Position numbers and translations under genes: made by a program. The notes under the pieces are model-generated. The model made no database searches and had not been told where the DNA came from. It saw only the letters and a list, made by a program, of their open reading frames with translations. 64,000 nt of DNA from Lysobacter sp. 5GHs7-4. GTDB taxonomy: Bacteria > Pseudomonadota > Gammaproteobacteria > Xanthomonadales > Xanthomonadaceae. The DNA lies in contig NZ_CP089924.1 of assembly GCF_021284765.1 (NCBI RefSeq), forward strand, positions 4,420,001-4,484,000, read 5' to 3'. Position 1 is the stretch's first letter. Each line of letters begins with the position of its first letter. This document shows positions 34,263 to 42,590 of this stretch, piece by piece.

Positions 34263-34292
34263 GTAGGATGTGGTGAGCGCAGCGAACCGCAT
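34263..34292. repeat. REP element downstream of the RAYT gene, direct
   Basis: GTAGGATGTGGT-gagcgcagcga-ACCGCAT, with the GTAGG head found in other copies; partner of the inverted element at 34214-34244. Confidence 0.8.
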
Positions 34293-34327
34293 AGCACGCG
34301 ATGTTCGTTAGCGATGTAACTGGATAT

Positions 34328-34355
34328 AAAAAGGCCGGCTTTCGCCGGCCTTTTT
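34328..34355. terminator. Bidirectional rho-independent terminator
   Basis: AAAAAGGCCGGC-tttc-GCCGGCCTTTTT: a 7-bp GC stem flanked by five A and five T residues. It can serve dacA on the minus strand (25 bp after its stop) and the RAYT gene on the plus strand. Confidence 0.92.
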
Positions 34356-34380
34356 GATCGCATCGTTAGGCGTAAGCCGC

Positions 34381-35613
34381 TTACTCCGACTCCCACCACA
34401 TCCAGAACTCGTCCCACAGGCGCTTGAAGAAGCCGCCTTCTTCGATCGCGTTGAGCGCGACCAGCGGGCGCTGGGCGATGACTTTGCCGTCCAGCACGAC
34501 CTTTACGGTGCCCACGGCCTGACCCTTCTGGATCGGCGCGACCAGGGTCTTGCTGACGTCCATGCTGGGCTTGAGCTGGGCGTACTTGCCGCGCGGCACG
34601 GTCACCAGCAGCGGCTCGGCGACGCCGAGCTGGGCTTCGTCGGCGGTGCCCTTCCAGACCTTCTGCTTGGCGATGGATTTGCCGGCGTCGTAGAGGCGGT
34701 GGGTTTCGTAGAAGCGGAAGCCCCAGTTCAGCAGCGCCTGGCTGTCGACGGTGCGCTGGTCGTCGGAGGTCGAGCCCATCACCACCGAGATCAAGCGCTG
34801 ATCGCCACGCAGGGCCGAACCCATCAGGCAGTAACCGGCGCCGGAGTGGTGGCCGGTCTTGATGCCGTCGACCGACGGATCGCGCCACAGCAGGCGATTG
34901 CGGTTCAACTGCTCGATCGGGCCGACCTTGAGTTCCTTGATCTTGTTGTACGAGTACGCGACCGGGAAATCGTGGATCAGCGCGCGCCCGAGCAGGGCCA
35001 GATCGCGTGCGCTGGAGTAATGGTTTTCCTGCGACAGGCCGTGCGGATTCATGAAGTGCGAGTTCTTCATGCCGATGCGCGCGGCGTACTGGTTCATCAG
35101 CGCGGCGAAGGCGTCCTCGCTGCCGGCGACGTGCTCGGCCAGGGCGATCGCGGCATCGTTGCCGGACTGCACCACCATGCCCTTTTCCATGTCGATCAGC
35201 GGCGCGGTCTTGTTGACCTCGAAGCCGGAGTAGCTGCCGTCGGTGGCCGCGCCGCCCTTGCGCCAGGCGTTCTCGGTCATCATCACCTGGTCGGTGTCCT
35301 TGACCTTGCCGCCCTTGAGTTCGGCGGCGATCACGTAGCTGGTCATGACCTTGGTGATGCTGGCCGGCTCGACGCGGGTGTCGATGTTTTCGCCGGCGAG
35401 CACGTTGCCGCTGGCGGCGTCCATCAGCACCCAGGCGCTGGCCTTGATCGCCGGCGGCGGCGGCACCGGCAGCGAATCGCTGGCCGGCGGCAGGGCCGCG
35501 GCGGGCTTCGGAACGGGCGTCTGCGCGAAGACCAGGCCGGCGGTCGTGGTGACCAGGCAGGCGGCGGCGAACGCTGCGAGCGCGGCGGCGCGTGGGGTGA
35601 AGCGGGCTTTCAT
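34381..35613 (-). CDS. dacA: D-alanyl-D-alanine carboxypeptidase (PBP5/6 type)
   Basis: A 410-residue low-molecular-weight penicillin-binding protein that removes the terminal D-Ala from peptidoglycan stem peptides in the periplasm. Signal peptide 1-30. Active-site motifs: SITK with nucleophile Ser85 and Lys88; SGN at 150-152; and KTG at 252-254 (DGIKTGHHSGAGYC). The C-terminal beta domain (about 310-385) is followed by an amphipathic membrane anchor (FFKRLWDEFWMWW). An extended Pro-rich stretch follows the signal peptide. It is the last gene of the mre-mrd-rlpA block, closed by a terminator. The 220-bp gap to rlpA holds CCGTCCCGGG-type inverted repeats. Confidence 0.95.
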   Translation of the reverse strand: MKARFTPRAAALAAFAAACLVTTTAGLVFAQTPVPKPAAALPPASDSLPVPPPPAIKASAWVLMDAASGNVLAGENIDTRVEPASITKVMTSYVIAAELKGGKVKDTDQVMMTENAWRKGGAATDGSYSGFEVNKTAPLIDMEKGMVVQSGNDAAIALAEHVAGSEDAFAALMNQYAARIGMKNSHFMNPHGLSQENHYSSARDLALLGRALIHDFPVAYSYNKIKELKVGPIEQLNRNRLLWRDPSVDGIKTGHHSGAGYCLMGSALRGDQRLISVVMGSTSDDQRTVDSQALLNWGFRFYETHRLYDAGKSIAKQKVWKGTADEAQLGVAEPLLVTVPRGKYAQLKPSMDVSKTLVAPIQKGQAVGTVKVVLDGKVIAQRPLVALNAIEEGGFFKRLWDEFWMWWESE

Positions 35614-35833
35614 CGTTCAACTACTCCGGGGAGCCGGTCTCGTGCCGGCCTGGGCTGGGCTTACGCTGGAATTCTAGGCTGGAGCCGCCCGTCCCGGGCG
35701 CTCCAGATCGGCGGGCGGGCTTGCGCCCTCCCCTTGCGTTCGACGCGGCCGTCCCGGGCCGCGATCGACGGCGGGACGTCCTGCCCCGCGCCGCCGCGGA
35801 CGAATCCGCGGCCAGATGTAGCTCCTGGCGCGT

Positions 35834-37252
35834 TCAGTCGCGCACGCGCTGCGGTTGTCCGAAACCCAGACCGACGATACGCGCGGCGAGTTCCGGCGCG
35901 GCGGCGGCCTGCAGCGGACCCACGCGCAAGCGCCAAACCTTCTGCCCGTTGGCGTTGCCGTCGAGCAGGCGCGCGTCGTCGATGCCGGCGCTTTTCAGCA
36001 TGCCCAGCGCGCGGTCGGCGTTGCTGCGCGCGCTGAAGCTGGCCACTTGCAGGGTCACGTCTTCGCCGCGCGGCGTGTCGTTGCGCTCGATCGCGGCGGC
36101 GACCACGGTGGCGGCCTTGGCCGGACTCGGCGGCGGCGGCGCCTTGGGCGGCGCCGGCAGCGCGGCGGCGGCGACCGCTTCGGCCTTCTGGCGTTTTTCC
36201 AGGGCGCGGCGCTCGGCGCGGCTGAGCTTGCGCGGCGGCGCGCTGTCCACGCGCACCGCCTTGCCGGTGGCGACCCGGACCTGGCGCGACTTCATCCAGA
36301 CCTCGAACTCGTCGGCGGTCATGGTCTTGCCGTTTTGCAGCATGTCGAAGCGGTAATCCCCGCCCGAGGCCGGTTTGGCGGCGGAGGCGACCGCCGCCGC
36401 TGTGGGCTTGGCGACGACCGGCGCCGGCTTGCCGGTGGCGATGCGTGCGCCCGGCGGCAATTCGCCGGCGTTGGCGCTGGCCACCGGCATCGCCGACACC
36501 AGGCGGTCCATGGCGCTGGGCGCGGCCGGCCGGGCCGCGGCCGGCGGCGGATTGTTGGCGGCGCTGGCGTACGCCGGCGGCGGCGCCTCGCCCGGATGCA
36601 GCGCGCGCACCTCGACCCGGCCGGTGCCGCGCTGGGTGATGCCCAACTTGACCGCGGCGGCGTAGCTCAGGTCGATCACGCGGCCGTCGTGGAAGGGGCC
36701 GCGGTCGTTGACGCGCACGGTCACCGACTTGCCGTTGTCCAGGTTGGTCACGCGCGCGAAGCTGGGCAGCGGCAGCGATTTATGCGCGGCGGTGAAGGCG
36801 TACATGTCGTACACCTCCAGGTTGGAGGTGCGGCGGCCGTGGAATTTCTGGCCGTAGTAGGACGCGGTGCCGGTCTCGACGTAATCGTCGTGGTTGTCGA
36901 GTACGCGGTAGGTCTTGCCCAGCACGGTGTACGGCGAGCGGTTGCCGAAGCGCGAGCGCGGCTCGGCGACGATGTCGGGCTCGGGGATCGCGTCGACGTC
37001 GGGCACGTAGTCCGGCGTGCTGTCGCGCTGGCCCGGCGCGTACAGGCCACCGGCGGTGTAGTTGCCGCGCGTGCGCGGATCTTCCTGGGCCGGGGCGTAC
37101 GGCGATTTCTTGCGTCCGCCCGCCGACGGCAGGCCGGCGCGATGGACGCCGTCGCGGTCGGGCAAGGCGACCGATTCGGAGGCGGGCTTCCTGGGGGCGC
37201 TAGCGCAGGCCACCAGGGCCAGGGGCAGGATCGCGGCGATCAGCCGCTTCAT
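35834..37252 (-). CDS. rlpA: Septal-ring lytic transglycosylase RlpA-like lipoprotein
   Basis: A 472-residue outer-membrane lipoprotein. Signal peptide II with lipobox LVAC and lipidated Cys16. The double-psi beta-barrel domain (about 130-225) has GTASYYGQKFHGRRTSNLE, VRVNDRGPFHDGRVIDLS, and the catalytic-type Asp in NDRGPF. A long Pro/Ala linker follows, and the C-terminal SPOR domain (about 395-472, VTLQVASFSARSNADRAL) binds denuded glycan strands at septa. It is longer than E. coli RlpA owing to the linker. The start overlaps the mltB stop by four bases, so mltB and rlpA are translated together. Confidence 0.9.
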   Translation of the reverse strand: MKRLIAAILPLALVACASAPRKPASESVALPDRDGVHRAGLPSAGGRKKSPYAPAQEDPRTRGNYTAGGLYAPGQRDSTPDYVPDVDAIPEPDIVAEPRSRFGNRSPYTVLGKTYRVLDNHDDYVETGTASYYGQKFHGRRTSNLEVYDMYAFTAAHKSLPLPSFARVTNLDNGKSVTVRVNDRGPFHDGRVIDLSYAAAVKLGITQRGTGRVEVRALHPGEAPPPAYASAANNPPPAAARPAAPSAMDRLVSAMPVASANAGELPPGARIATGKPAPVVAKPTAAAVASAAKPASGGDYRFDMLQNGKTMTADEFEVWMKSRQVRVATGKAVRVDSAPPRKLSRAERRALEKRQKAEAVAAAALPAPPKAPPPPSPAKAATVVAAAIERNDTPRGEDVTLQVASFSARSNADRALGMLKSAGIDDARLLDGNANGQKVWRLRVGPLQAAAAPELAARIVGLGFGQPQRVRD

Positions 37253-38418
37253 GCCGGAGGCTGTCCAGTGCTGTTCGTGGCCAAGGGATTCTCCCGTCCG
37301 GCGATCGCCTCGGACAACTGGTACACCGCCATCGCGTAGTGGGCGGAGATGTTGTAACGGGTGATCGCGTAGAAGTTGCGGAAACCGAGCCAGTACTCCG
37401 GCCCGGCGACGCCTTCCAGGTTCAACAGCGTCGCCGTTTCGGTCGGCGCGACCGTGCCCAAGGGACGATAGCCGCGCGCGGCCAGGTCGCTGAGCGGAAT
37501 GATCGGGTCCAGGTTGTCGGGCTTGAAGTCCAGCGCGGTGGCGTCGCGGTTGGCGCGCAGCACGATCGGACCGCCGCGCACCCAGCCGCCCTTCTTGACG
37601 AAGTAGTTGGCGACCGAGGCGAACACGTCGTCGAGATCGGTGAACAGATCCTTCTTGCCGTCGCCGTCGCCGTCGACCGCGTACTGACGGTAGCTGGAGG
37701 GCATGAACTGGCCCCAGCCCATCGCGCCGGCGTAGCTGCCGGTCAGCGTGGCCACGTCCATGCCGTTTTCCTTGCCCATCGCGAACAACTGGCCGAGCTC
37801 GTCGCGGAAGAAGGCCTCGCGGCGGTTCTCGCGTTCGGCCTTGGCCGGATCGCCGGTGCGCGGATAGGCGAAGGCCAGCGTGTACAGCGCGTCGATCACC
37901 GGATAGCTGCCGGTGTTGCCGCCAAAGCTGGTCTCGACCCCGAGGATCGAGACGATGATCTCGGCCGGCACGCCGGTCTGCGCCTCGACGCGCGCGAGCT
38001 TTTCGCGATGCTGGGCCAGGAAGGCCTTGCCGCCGTCGATGCGCTTTTGGGTGATGAAGATCGGGCGGTAGTCGCGCCAGGGCTTGGCCTCGGCCGGGCG
38101 CGACATCGCCGCGACGATGCCGTCGCGGATCTGCGCGCGGGCCAGCACGGATTCGATGTAGGCCGGGTCGATCGCGTACTTGGCCGCGGTGTCGCGCACG
38201 AACGCGGCGCGGGCCTGCTCGATCGGCATCGGCACCACCGGCGGCGGCAGATGCGCGAGCGGGTCGGGCTTGGCGGCCGGCGCGGCCGGCGTCGGCGTCG
38301 CGGCGGGCGCCTTGGGCTGTGCGGCGGTCGGGGGCGGCGCCTGGGTGGCGCAAGCCGCCAGAGCGAGCGTGAGCGCGCAGATCGCGGCGCGGCGTACGGT
38401 ATGGGGGCGTCGAATCAT
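37249..38418 (-). CDS. mltB: Membrane-bound lytic murein transglycosylase B
   Basis: A 389-residue lipoprotein that cleaves peptidoglycan glycan strands to anhydromuropeptides. Lipobox LAAC with lipidated Cys23. The catalytic glutamate is Glu162 in GVETSFGG; GSYAGAMGWGQFMPSSY near 240 is a family mark; and VDGDGDGKKDLFTDLDD is the EF-hand-like calcium loop of Slt35. The ATG at 38418 gives a normal lipoprotein signal; an in-frame ATG at 38466 adds 16 residues. It lies between rodA and rlpA, a position found in Pseudomonas and Xanthomonads but not E. coli. A TGCTAACCT element sits 7 nt before the start. Confidence 0.93.
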   Translation of the reverse strand: MIRRPHTVRRAAICALTLALAACATQAPPPTAAQPKAPAATPTPAAPAAKPDPLAHLPPPVVPMPIEQARAAFVRDTAAKYAIDPAYIESVLARAQIRDGIVAAMSRPAEAKPWRDYRPIFITQKRIDGGKAFLAQHREKLARVEAQTGVPAEIIVSILGVETSFGGNTGSYPVIDALYTLAFAYPRTGDPAKAERENRREAFFRDELGQLFAMGKENGMDVATLTGSYAGAMGWGQFMPSSYRQYAVDGDGDGKKDLFTDLDDVFASVANYFVKKGGWVRGGPIVLRANRDATALDFKPDNLDPIIPLSDLAARGYRPLGTVAPTETATLLNLEGVAGPEYWLGFRNFYAITRYNISAHYAMAVYQLSEAIAGRENPLATNSTGQPPA

Positions 38419-38567
38419 CGACGCGAGGTTAGCACGCGAAAACAGCGGCCAAAACCGTGTATTCATGAAGATCGCGGCCGATAGTCAGGTTTTGTTGCTT
38501 AATCGGCGCGAAGTGGGCGCAGCGGGATTCCGGCTACATGTGGCCACGAAGCGATCGCGCCGCGGAA

Positions 38568-38603
38568 GCCCCTCTCCCGCTGGGAGAGGGGTTGGGGTGA
38601 GGG
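38568..38603. repeat. Palindromic repeat, CCTCTCCCGC family
   Basis: CCCCTCTCCCGC-TGGGAGAGGGG followed by TTGGGGTGAGGG, in the rodA-mltB gap. Confidence 0.75.
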
Positions 38604-38638
38604 TCCGACGCAAGTGCGCCGCTCGAACCTCATCCCGG

Positions 38639-38684
38639 ACCCTCATCCGCCCTGCGGGCACCTTCTCCCACAGGGAGAAGGAAA
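38639..38684. repeat. Palindromic repeat, related variant
   Basis: ACCCTCATCCGCCCTGCGGG followed by CACCTTCTCCCACAGGGAGAAGG; two short inverted repeats in tandem, 32 bp before the rodA stop. With 38568-38603 it makes a double element separating rodA and mltB. Confidence 0.65.
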
Positions 38685-38715
38685 ATCAGGAGCTCGACGC
38701 TGGCGCTTCAGCCTC

Positions 38716-39831
38716 TCAGCGCCCGCCATGCACCGGTCGGTGCGCGCGCACCGCCATCACCACGCCCAGGCCGGCCAGCAGCGAGACCGCGGAGGTGCCG
38801 CCGTAGCTGAGCAGCGGCATCGGCACGCCCACCACCGGCAACAGGCCGGCGATCATGCCGCCGTTGACGATCACGTAGACGAAGAACGCCAGGCCCAGCG
38901 CGCCGGCGATCAGGCGCGAGTAGCCGTCGCGCGCCTCCGCCGCGATCCACAGGCAGCGCCCGACCACGAACAGGTACAGGCTCAGCACCGTCGCCACGCC
39001 CAGCCAGCCGAACTCCTCGCTGAGCACGGCGAAGATGAAATCGGTGGTGTGTTCGGGCAGATAGTTCAGATGCGACTGCGAGCCCTGCAGCCAGCCCTTG
39101 CCGGTCATGCCGCCGGCACCGATCGCGATCTTGGACTGGATGATGTTCCAGCCCGTGCCCAACGGATCGGATTCGGGGTTGAGGAAGGTCAGGATGCGGT
39201 CCTTCTGGTAGGGCCGCAGCAGCCAGAACCAGGCCACCGGCGCGATCGCGGCGACGCCGCCGAAGGCCGCGCCGAACCACCACCACGGCAATCCCGCCAG
39301 ATACAGCGCGAACGCGCCGCTGATGCCGACCAGCATGGCGGTGCCGAAGTCGGGCTGCAGCAGGATCAGCACCGTCGGCACCGCGATCACCACGCCGGCG
39401 ACCAACACCGAAGAGAACTTCGGCGGCAGCGCCTGACGGTTGAGGTACCAGGCCACCATCATCGGCAGGCTCAGCTTGAGCAGCTCGGCGGGCTGGAAAT
39501 AGAACAGCTTCAAATCGATCCAGTGGCGGCCGTGCTTGCCTGTGCCGATCGCCAGCACCAGCAGCAGCGGCAGCAAGGACGCGCCGTAGATCAGCGGCGT
39601 CCAGTTACGCAGCTGTGAGGTCGGCATGCGCGACAGCGCCCACATCGCCACCAGGCCGGCGCCGAAGCGCGACCCCTGCGCCAACACCATGCGCGTGGAA
39701 TGGTCGCCGGCGCTGTACAGCACCGCCAGGCCGATCGCCATCAGCGCCAGCAAGGCGCCCAGCAGCGGCAGATCGACCGTGCGCAGCGCGCGCGCGATCA
39801 GGTCGAACAGCCAGCGCAGAATCACTCTCAC
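38716..39831 (-). CDS. rodA: Rod-shape SEDS glycosyltransferase RodA
   Basis: A 371-residue polytopic SEDS protein that polymerises lipid II into glycan for lateral-wall growth, working with PBP2. About ten helices are visible. SEDS marks include FQPAELLKLSLPMM near 136-149, LLQPDFGTAMLVG near 189-201, an Asp in the large periplasmic loop region, and the SEEFGWLGV segment near 292. The start overlaps the mrdA stop by four bases (ATGA), which couples synthesis of the two partners. The gene is followed by two palindromic repeats that may reduce read-through to mltB. Confidence 0.95.
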   Translation of the reverse strand: MRVILRWLFDLIARALRTVDLPLLGALLALMAIGLAVLYSAGDHSTRMVLAQGSRFGAGLVAMWALSRMPTSQLRNWTPLIYGASLLPLLLVLAIGTGKHGRHWIDLKLFYFQPAELLKLSLPMMVAWYLNRQALPPKFSSVLVAGVVIAVPTVLILLQPDFGTAMLVGISGAFALYLAGLPWWWFGAAFGGVAAIAPVAWFWLLRPYQKDRILTFLNPESDPLGTGWNIIQSKIAIGAGGMTGKGWLQGSQSHLNYLPEHTTDFIFAVLSEEFGWLGVATVLSLYLFVVGRCLWIAAEARDGYSRLIAGALGLAFFVYVIVNGGMIAGLLPVVGVPMPLLSYGGTSAVSLLAGLGVVMAVRAHRPVHGGR

Positions 39832-42101
39832 CGGCGCGGCTCCGGCGGTGCGGCGCCGTTTTGCCGCGTGGGCATGCCGCCCTGAACCGGCGCCTGGCCT
39901 TGCGTTGTCGCCGGCGCGGTGCCGGCGCTCGCAGGCGCCGCCGCGGTGGGCGCGACTTGCGTCGTCGTGCTGGTTCCCGTCTGCGCAGGCGCGGTGGCGC
40001 CGCTGCGCCGCGCATTCAAATTAGGCGCATTGGCATGGCCCTTCGCGGCCTCCTGCGCCAGCGCCTGCGGGCTCAGCGCGCCGACCGCGAACGCAGGCGA
40101 CACCGGCGCCGGCGTATTGGCCACCACGCCGTCGTCGGCCGCCGACAAGGCGACCTGCACCACTTGCGCCGTCGTCGCCGCCACCGGCGCGGCCAGCGGC
40201 GGAATCGCGTTTTTCTCGGCCGGATCGGGCTCCGGCATCTTGCCCAGCAGCCAGGCATCGAAGATCTTGCGCGCGATCGGGCCGGCCGAGCTGGCGCCGT
40301 AACCGCCGTGCTCAACCACCACCGCGACCGCGATGGTCGGGTTGTCGGCCGGCGCATAGCCCACGAACAGCGCCTGATGGCGCAGGTGGTAGGGCAGCGA
40401 ATGCGGGTTCAGGCTGACGTTGCCGCGCCGGCTGATCTTCTGCGCGGTGCCGGTCTTGCCGGCGCTCTGGTACGGCGCGCCGCGCACCAGGCTGGCGCCG
40501 GTGCCGCCGGGCAGCATGGTCGCGACCATGCCCTCCTGCACCGCGCGCAGATGCGCGGCGTTGTCGGTGATGCGCGACGGCACCGGCTGCTCGACCGCGG
40601 TCCACGGCGACTCGTAACCGTCGCGGCGCTCGCGCACCAGGTGCAGCCGGCGCAGGTCGCCGCCGTTGGCGATCGCCGCGGTGCCGCGCACCAGTTGCAA
40701 GGCGGTGGCGACCCAATAGCCCTGGCCGATGCCGGCGATCACCGTCTCGCCCGGGTACCAGCCTTCCTTGCTGCGCTTGGCCTTCCATGCCTGCGACGGC
40801 ACCACGCCGCTGTTCTCGCCGGCCAGGTCGATGCCGGTGGGCCCGCCGAAGCCGTACTTGCGCATGTACTGCTCGAAACGGTTGATCCCCATTTCGTAGG
40901 CGAGCTTGTAGTAGTAGTAGTTCACCGACTGCGAGATCGACTTGCGCAGATCGGTCCAGCCGGCGCCGCCGTGCGCGTCGCGGTAGCCGCGCTTCTGGCC
41001 TGGGATGTGGAACTCGCCGGTGGAGAACACCTTGTCGTCGGCGGTGCGCAGGCCGCTGTCCAGGCCGGCCAGGCCGATCAGCGGCTTCACCGTCGAGCCC
41101 GGCGGACCGCCGCCGAGCACGTTGCGGTTGAACATCGGCCGCGAGGGGTTGTCCATCAGCGCGCGGTAGTCGGCGCTGGAGATGCCGTTGACGAACAGGT
41201 TGGTGTCGTAGCCCGGCAGGCTGACCATGGCCAGCACCTCGCCGGTGCGCGGGTCCACCGCCACCGCCGAACCGTCGAAGTCGCCGAACGCGGCCACCAT
41301 CGCGCGCTGCAGGTCCAGGTCGATGCTCAGGCGCAGGTCCGCACCCGGCTGCGCCGGCACGTGCCCGACCTGGCCCATCGGACGGCCGTCGACGTTGGTC
41401 TCGATCTTTTCGTAACCGACCTTGCCGCGCAGCGCTTCCTCGTAATAGCGCTCCAGGCCGGTCTTGCCGACATGGGTCAGGGCCGCGTTGCCCTCGGCCA
41501 TGGTCTCCAGGTCCTTGGTGTCGATGCGGCCGACGTAGCCGATCACATGCGACAGCAGTTCGCCGTAGGGATAACGGCGGTTGAGGTAGGAGACCAGCTC
41601 CACGCCCGGGTAGCGCCAGCGATCGACCGAGAAGCGCGCCGCTTCCTCGTCGCTCACGCGCAGCTTGAGCGTGATCGGCTTGAAGCCGCGCGTGGCCTTG
41701 CGCTCGTTCTCGTAGCGCTTGATGTCCTCGGGCGACAGCGCGATGACCTGTGCCAGCGCCGGCAGCCAGGTTTCGGTCTTGCCGGCCTCGCTGGGCGTCA
41801 CGTCGATGCGGAACGCCGGCACGTTGTCGGCGAGGATGCGGCCCTTGCGGTCGTAGATCAGCCCGCGCCCGGGCACCACCGGCCGCAGCTTGATGCGGTT
41901 GGCTTCCGAGCGGGTGACGTAGTCGGCGTGCTGCAGCACCTGCAGGCGGTAGTACCAGAAGCCCAGGCCGAGCACGCCCAGCACCACGCACACGAACGCG
42001 ACCGCGGCGCGGCGGCGGAACTGGTCCGCCTCGGCGGCGGCGTTCTTCAGCGTCCGCTTCTTGAGCGGGTGCGCACCGAACCAGCGACGACGCGGGCCCA
42101 C
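39828..42101 (-). CDS. mrdA: Penicillin-binding protein 2 with long low-complexity tail
   Basis: A 757-residue class B transpeptidase that cross-links new lateral wall. One N-terminal transmembrane helix (about 31-52), the pedestal domain (60-250), and the transpeptidase domain (260-625) with STVK at 336-339 (nucleophile Ser336), SVN at 392-394 and KTG at 549-551. From about residue 630 to the end there is a Pro/Ala/Thr-rich tail of roughly 125 residues not found in E. coli PBP2. The tail is in frame and ends inside the rodA start. It starts 3 bp after the mreD stop. Confidence 0.95.
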   Translation of the reverse strand: MGPRRRWFGAHPLKKRTLKNAAAEADQFRRRAAVAFVCVVLGVLGLGFWYYRLQVLQHADYVTRSEANRIKLRPVVPGRGLIYDRKGRILADNVPAFRIDVTPSEAGKTETWLPALAQVIALSPEDIKRYENERKATRGFKPITLKLRVSDEEAARFSVDRWRYPGVELVSYLNRRYPYGELLSHVIGYVGRIDTKDLETMAEGNAALTHVGKTGLERYYEEALRGKVGYEKIETNVDGRPMGQVGHVPAQPGADLRLSIDLDLQRAMVAAFGDFDGSAVAVDPRTGEVLAMVSLPGYDTNLFVNGISSADYRALMDNPSRPMFNRNVLGGGPPGSTVKPLIGLAGLDSGLRTADDKVFSTGEFHIPGQKRGYRDAHGGAGWTDLRKSISQSVNYYYYKLAYEMGINRFEQYMRKYGFGGPTGIDLAGENSGVVPSQAWKAKRSKEGWYPGETVIAGIGQGYWVATALQLVRGTAAIANGGDLRRLHLVRERRDGYESPWTAVEQPVPSRITDNAAHLRAVQEGMVATMLPGGTGASLVRGAPYQSAGKTGTAQKISRRGNVSLNPHSLPYHLRHQALFVGYAPADNPTIAVAVVVEHGGYGASSAGPIARKIFDAWLLGKMPEPDPAEKNAIPPLAAPVAATTAQVVQVALSAADDGVVANTPAPVSPAFAVGALSPQALAQEAAKGHANAPNLNARRSGATAPAQTGTSTTTQVAPTAAAPASAGTAPATTQGQAPVQGGMPTRQNGAAPPEPRR

Positions 42102-42104
42102 GGC

Positions 42105-42590
42105 TCAGCGCCTCCGCCAGGTGCCCAGGCGCAATGCGTCGAGCAGCAGGAAGATCAGCGGCCACAGCAGCAGGCCCGACAGCGGCGCCAGCCAGAACGT
42201 CGCCGGCAACGTCGGCTCGCCCAGCGCGACGTGGATCGCGGCGGTGACGATGCGGTCGTTGAGCATCAGGCCGCCGACCCACAGCGCCTGCTGCCACAGC
42301 GGGAAGAACCGCAGCCGCGCGCGGAAGCGCTGCAGGATGAAGGTCATCACCACCAGCCGCAGCGCCTGCTCGCCGAACAGGCCGCCGTACACCAGGTCGC
42401 CGAGCAGGCCGATGGCGAAGGCGAAGCCCAGGCCGGCGCGGTCGGGGTCCTCGATCACCCAGTAGGCCAGCACCAGCGCCAGCCAGTACGGGCGCAGCGG
42501 CTGCAGCAGCGTGGGCAGCGGCAGCAAACCCAGCAGCAGCGCGGCGATCAGGCTCACCGGCAACACCCAATGTTGGCGGGTGCGGGTCAT
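42105..42590 (-). CDS. mreD: Rod shape-determining protein MreD
   Basis: A 161-residue inner-membrane protein with about five helices, part of the MreBCD scaffold that positions the elongation machinery. Family features are the short hydrophobic N-terminus, PYWLALVLAYWVIEDPDRAGLGFAFAIGLLGDLVYGGLFGEQALRL near 34-80, and a C-terminal charged end DALRLGTWRRR. The start ATG overlaps the mreC stop by four bases. Order mreB-mreC-mreD-mrdA-rodA is the standard one. Confidence 0.93.
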   Translation of the reverse strand: MTRTRQHWVLPVSLIAALLLGLLPLPTLLQPLRPYWLALVLAYWVIEDPDRAGLGFAFAIGLLGDLVYGGLFGEQALRLVVMTFILQRFRARLRFFPLWQQALWVGGLMLNDRIVTAAIHVALGEPTLPATFWLAPLSGLLLWPLIFLLLDALRLGTWRRR

